DNA of 64,000 bases, taken from positions 101,913,496-101,977,495 of the forward strand of contig OZ020598.1 in assembly GCA_963971535.1 (NCBI GenBank), given 5' to 3'. This document shows, piece by piece, positions 58,748 to 64,000 of the stretch. The first letter of the stretch is position 1. Each line of letters opens with the position of its first letter. The translations under genes and the position numbers were made by a program. The stretch is from Notolepis coatsorum (Eukaryota > Chordata > Actinopteri > Aulopiformes > Paralepididae). The notes below the pieces were generated by a model. That model saw only the letters and a list, made by a program, of their open reading frames with translations, did no database searches and had not been told where the DNA came from.

Positions 58748-58810
58748 TGTGTGTGTGCATGCATGCATGTGCGTGTGTGTACATGTGTGTGTGTGTGTGT
58801 GTGTGTGTTA
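58748..58810. repeat. (GT)n and GCAT repeat
   Basis: Alternating purine-pyrimidine GTGTGT and GCATGCATGCAT, a candidate Z-DNA stretch. Confidence 0.85.
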
Positions 58811-58929
58811 CCTGTGCCCTCTCCTCGTCATATTCTAACATGCCCATTCCATCCAACCTCTGGAGGTCAATCCAGCCCTTCCATAGAACACACACCCCAT
58901 TCAGTATCATAGGAGCCTTCAGATACACC

Positions 58930-59603
<674 letters not shown>

Positions 59604-59865
59604 ATATTTATTATTAGCTAGTTAAACATCCCATCTTTGTTTATCCAGTTGCTATAGCAACATGGACACTGAGACAGCAGCACGGACAGCGGCAGGCTTT
59701 TTCTTTCCCTGTTTTTTTAATATCCAGAAGAGATCAAATCAGAGCACGGAGAATACAGTTCAGACATAGAGTACAACGAGAATACCCAGAGACTCTATAT
59801 GCTGACCGCTCTAAAACCACTGGTGTTATTACCAACCTGCTCTTCTTCACCGAGCATGACATTGC
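59604..59865 (+). mobile_element. LINE 5' UTR
   Basis: Non-repetitive leader before ORF1. An overlapping frame at about 59740-59890 (YADRSKTTGVITNLLFFTEH) looks protein-like, so ORF1 may originally have begun earlier and been frameshifted. Confidence 0.45.
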
Positions 59866-61794
59866 ATGGCATACAGCCACATCAAAGCACTACAGCTTCG
59901 TAATCAAGAGAGGGATCTGCAAGGAAGACAACTTCAGATCTTTGAGGATGAAGACAAGGACCAAGAGAGAAGGTTCCTGACTGTCAACTTTTACCAAAAT
60001 GGTACGGTCATGGTGCAAGGTAACGAAGCTGCCCTTGGCTCCTTTGGACAGGACTTCCCCACTCTGAAGAAGGGGGCAGCATCTAGAAAGGACACAGGAA
60101 GCACTCCGAGCTCTCCCATCACCACAGGCACCCCGACAACAGAGAGCCAGGTATCCCCTATTCCTGGTCATAACAACCAGCACCCAGACCACCACACCGT
60201 CAGCCTCCTGAGAGACAGTCTGGCTCTACTAGAGGTGGAGATCACTGAGCTGAGAGAACAGCAGCTCTCCACCAGCCCCACACCACACCCTGACCTCCAG
60301 CGGTGGAAGCACCAGCTGGAGTCTGCTACACAGGAGCTGAGGGAACAGATCTCCAGCGTGCAGAAGGACAACCGGGCCCTCACCACAGAACTTAGGGAAA
60401 CAAAGGACAACATGGAGCGGGAAATAATGCAGGTGAGAAACGAGATGTCAAAGGAAATATCAGCCATCATGGGGAAGCTGATGTCTACCAGTACAGAACA
60501 GCCACAACCCCTCACCCCTCCCAACCCTCCCACCACTGAGCCCCCACCACCCAGCGAGGATGCAGCAGAGAGAGGCCTTCTAGCCCCCCGGGCCCCATCC
60601 TCCCACAACCCACCCACCACCAAGCCCCCACCACCCAGCGAGGATGCAGCCGAGAGAGGCCTTCTAGCCCCCTGGGCCCCCTCCTCCCACAACCCACCCA
60701 CCACCGAGCCCCCACCACCCAGTGAGGAGGCAGCCGAGAGAGGCTCTCAAGCCCCCCAGGCCCCCTCCTCCCCCAGCATCTCACACCGTCAGCCCACCAC
60801 CCTGAAAAAGGACACTGAGGTTGCTATCCTAATAGACTCAAACGGCAAGTTCATCCAAGAACAAAAACTTTTCCCAAACACAAAAGTGTCCAAAATCTGG
60901 TGCCCCACATTAGAGGATACACTGCAGATCCTTGTGCACCCCGAGTTTGGCACACCAGGCCATATTATCATCCACACTGGCACCAACAACCTGCGGGAGG
61001 AACGGGAAAAGGTTGGTAGTCTGGTCACCAGAGTAGCAGAGAAAGCAGTTGCGACCTTCCCAGAATCACGCATCACCATCTCAACCTTGCTACCCCGCAA
61101 AGACTTTCACCCCAAGACCATCAATAGGGTGAACGCTGACATCACAAGAGGATGTGCCTCACTCCCAAATGTACACGTTGCACATCATATATCCATAACG
61201 CCTGATCACCTGTACGACTACACCCACTTAAAAAAGCAGGCAGTGGGCATGTTTACAAAAACACTAAAAGATGTGGCACTGGGCCGTCAAAGCCTCCATC
61301 TTACACCAGCCAGAGGACCTCCCAGGGACCCCCACTACGCCTCAGACCCCACCAGGAGCCAAAGACCTCCCAGGAACCCCCACTACGCCTCAGACCCCAT
61401 CAGGAGCCAAAGACCTCCCAGGGACCCCCACTACGCCTCAGACCCCACCAGGAGCCAAATACCTCCCAGGGACCCCCACTACGCCCCAGACCCCACCAGG
61501 AGCCAAAGACCTCCCAGGGACCCCCACTACACCTCAGACCCCACCAGGAGCCAAAGACCTCCCAGACATCCATCCAGACCCAGCGCACCCCACAGACCCC
61601 ACGCTTCACCAGAACATCACCAGCTCCAGCACCACAACCAGACTGGCCCTGGCCCTGGCTACTACCCCTCAACAAACCAGAGACTCTACCAGAACCAAGA
61701 GCCTGGCCCTCGGCCCCTTCCCAGCCCACAGCATGGAGAACCACACCAGGCCCCACGCAGCTACGCAGAGGCCCTCCAAGGAAGAGTGAACTCT

Positions 61795-61826
<32 letters not shown>

Positions 61827-61827
61827 G
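59866..61827 (+). CDS. LINE ORF1 with SGNH esterase-like domain
   Basis: 653 codons from ATG. The N-terminal part reads RFLTVNFYQNGTVMVQGN, then a low-complexity link and a predicted coiled coil (about 110-200, ending MSKEISAIMGKLM). Three near-identical 28-residue proline-rich repeats (about 222-305) follow. The esterase-like domain lies at about 322-465: VAILIDSNGK (block I), IIIHTGTNNL (GxN block) and DHLYDYTHLK (D..H block). A tail of five 16-residue repeats (DPHYASDPTRSQRPPR, about 485-570) follows. CR1/L2-type LINEs carry an esterase in ORF1, thought to act in membrane or RNP association. The frame is uninterrupted and ends in a (GA)n run. It lies 368 bases before ORF2. Confidence 0.8.
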
Positions 61828-61846
61828 CCTACAGTACACAGTGAGG

Positions 61847-61880
<34 letters not shown>

Positions 61881-61922
61881 TAGTCTCATAATACACGCAC
61901 GCACACACACACACACACACAC
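61790..61922. repeat. (GA)n and (CA)n runs at the end of ORF1
   Basis: GA runs at 61794-61822 and 61850-61878 and a CA run at 61896-61921 lie between ORF1 and ORF2; the first supplies the last codons of ORF1. Confidence 0.9.
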
Positions 61923-62195
61923 TACTCGCATTTACGCACTACTTAATTAAGACAACATTTGTTAGTTAAAAAGAAAAGCTAGTTAAAAGCTGAATTAGTA
62001 TTGATACTTTATACTGTTGAAAGAATATTTTACATATTGTTCAAAATGCATCAGCTCTAACAATGTTCTCAATAACCAAACACACACATTTACAAAATAC
62101 AGTAAACACCGCATTTTAGTTCAACGTTCGTACCTCTCTTGACAATCCAGTAGTTACTGTTTTATCTGTTTTACCTGTGCCATCTCTCTCATATA

Positions 62196-64000
62196 ATGAA
62201 ATCCCTTTCAGTTTGCATGTGGAACATCCAGGGCCTGAAGTCTTCAACCTTTGGGCTGAAGAGTTTAGCCCCGGAACTCAAAACAAACCTTAAAGATGTC
62301 GACATCATTATTCTACAGGAGACATGGTGTAAAGCTGACACTGTCACCCACTGCCCAACGATTATAGAGAAATAATAGTACCATCTCAGAAACACAGCAA
62401 CATTAATAGAGGTAGAAGATCAGGAGGATTAATCATTTGGTATAAATCTGACCTACATCATCAAATTGACCCCTAAAAGTGGGCAAATATTACATATGGT
62501 TAAAACTAAAGAAAGAGCTCCTATTAACAGAAAAGGATTTGTTTATTTGTGCAATATATATCCCCCCCTCCGAATCCCCATACTTCTCAGAGGACATTTT
62601 CCCTACCCTTGAGACAGAGACATGCCATTTCCAGGCCCAGGGAAATGTGCTCATCTGTGGGGACACCAATGCACGCACAGGAACACTTGCTGACCTCACA
62701 GATCCACAAGGAGACATTTACATCTCAAACGAAAATGTCTCTCACACTTTCACTCTCCCCCACAGGAGCAATAGTGACCAGGTCATCAACAGGAGTGGAA
62801 GAGACCTCCTGCAGCTATGTCAGAGCCTCAGTCTGTACTTTGTCAACGGTAGGGTTCGGGGGACAGCCTAGGTAGATTCACCTACTGCTCACCTCTTGGC
62901 CACAGCACTGTAGATTATATGATCACAGACCTTGACCCTTCCTCCCTCAGCTCATTCACTGTGAAACCACTAACCCCTCTGTCTGATCACAGCCAAATTA
63001 CCCTGTTTATTAAAAGATCAGACACAACAATGGCACAAACACAAAACAGTAAGCTGTACAATATCAGGAATTCATACAGATGGGACCAAAACAGAGCAGA
63101 ACAATACCAGAAGCAACTCATACCCCAAGAATCCAAACACTTTTGGATAACTTTCTGGACTCCACATACTCTCACAGTAAAGAAAGCCTCAACCTAGCAG
63201 TAAACAATATTAACAATATATACAGACAAACAGCAAAGGAGGCACAACTGAAATGTACTACAAACAAACCAAAAACTGCAACAAAAAACAGCTGGTTTGA
63301 TACAGATTGTAAAATCATTAGGAAAAAAATTAGAATGCTATCAAATCAAAAACACAGAGACCCCAATAATGCTGATGTACGCATTCTCTACTGTGAGACC
63401 CTAAAACTGTACAAACGTACACTCAGAACCAAAAAACAACAATATGACAAACAGCAACTGACACTAATTGAGGAGGCAATCAATACAAACAACTTTTGGC
63501 AACATTGGAAACACATAAACAAACCACAAAAACAGGAATTGGCTATACAGAACAGTGATATATGGACAACCCATTTTAAAACACTATACCACACTGTTCA
63601 AATTGATGGAAACACAGAACAATCTCAAATTCTTGATAAATTGACTAAATTGGAGCTTGCCATAAAAGACAATCAAAACCCATTAGACACCCCAATTATT
63701 GAGCAGGAACTGCTTAAGAAACTACAACTCTTAAATCTAAAAAGGTTTGTGGACCTGATGGCATCTTGAATGAGATGATGAAAAATATGAACAAGAAATG
63801 CCAATTGGCTATATTAAAACTATTCAATTTGGTCCTGAGTGTAGGATATTTTCCTGACATCTGGAATCACGGACTCATAACCCCAATCTATAAAAGCAGA
63901 GACAAATTTGACCCTAATAACTACAGAGGCATCTGTGTGAACAGTAATCTGGGGAAGGTTTTCTGTAGTATTATGAATACCAGACTTTTAAACTTCCTTA
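62196..64000 (+). pseudogene. LINE ORF2 (endonuclease and RT), frameshifted and cut by the window end
   Basis: From the ATG at 62196 the endonuclease begins VCMWNIQGLKSS and IIILQETW. A frameshift at about 62355 leads to the next frame with ICAIYIPPSE, LICGDTNARTG and RSNSDQVINRSGRDLLQL. A further shift near 62865 leads to STVDYMITD and PLSDHSQI, completing all APE-type motifs. Another shift at about 63120 leads to the linker (frame to 63769) and one more near 63750 to the RT start (CGPDGILNEMM, ITPIYKSRDKFDPNNYRGI). At least four shifts make it non-functional. The remaining RT lies outside the window. Family: CR1/L2-like by its esterase-bearing ORF1. Confidence 0.8.

Overview
The window looks like repeat-dense vertebrate nuclear DNA, most likely from a teleost fish. 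It carries BEL/Pao LTR retrotransposons (known in fish and amphibians, not in mammals or birds), a Ty3-type element, several LINE lineages, tRNA-derived SINEs, a hAT relic, very long microsatellites and a 200-base assembly gap. There is no operon structure. The species cannot be read from the sequence. The only host-type protein gene I recognise is an ABCG4-like half-transporter on the minus strand (4150-6078), intact and without introns.

Region 1-12.3 kb is a cluster of one BEL/Pao family. On the minus strand the order is: a pol 3' fragment (9548 to 8489), a polypurine-like tract, an LTR beginning near 7981, a 45-bp repeat array made of perfect heat-shock elements, a TATA box (6253-6260), the ABCG4-like reading frame, then a second LTR (3311 to 2651) and its broken gag/protease region (to 890). 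A third copy runs the other way (9548 to about 12340) and abuts the pol fragment head to head. Two SINE insertions with clean target duplications sit in that copy.

Region 14.2-18.4 kb is a complete LTR unit (5-bp duplication ATATT) whose single 720-codon frame carries Ty3 domains in a scrambled order: integrase zinc finger, gag, RT start, protease end. Region 20.1-22.4 kb is an LTR pair around a non-coding 69-bp tandem repeat. Region 22.4-34.6 kb holds foldbacks, a MITE, a 5S rRNA-like sequence, a 5'-truncated L1-type LINE with a 16-bp target duplication, and pieces of a second LINE with SINE and LTR-like debris.

Region 34.6-45.9 kb is mostly simple sequence and minisatellites, a broken hAT transposase and the gap. 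Region 45.9-52.9 kb is a structurally complete BEL/Pao element (LTRs about 1.4 kb, tRNA-Tyr primer site, GGGAT duplication). Its 1341-codon frame has lost protease and most of reverse transcriptase in frame. A 3.5-kb minisatellite follows (53.1-56.6 kb), then a (GA)n block. A LINE with an intact esterase-type ORF1 and a frameshifted ORF2 runs off the right edge.

The most interesting unit is the intronless ABCG4-like gene lying between two same-strand retroelement LTRs, with about fifteen heat-shock elements and a TATA box just upstream. All functional statements about it are inference from sequence.
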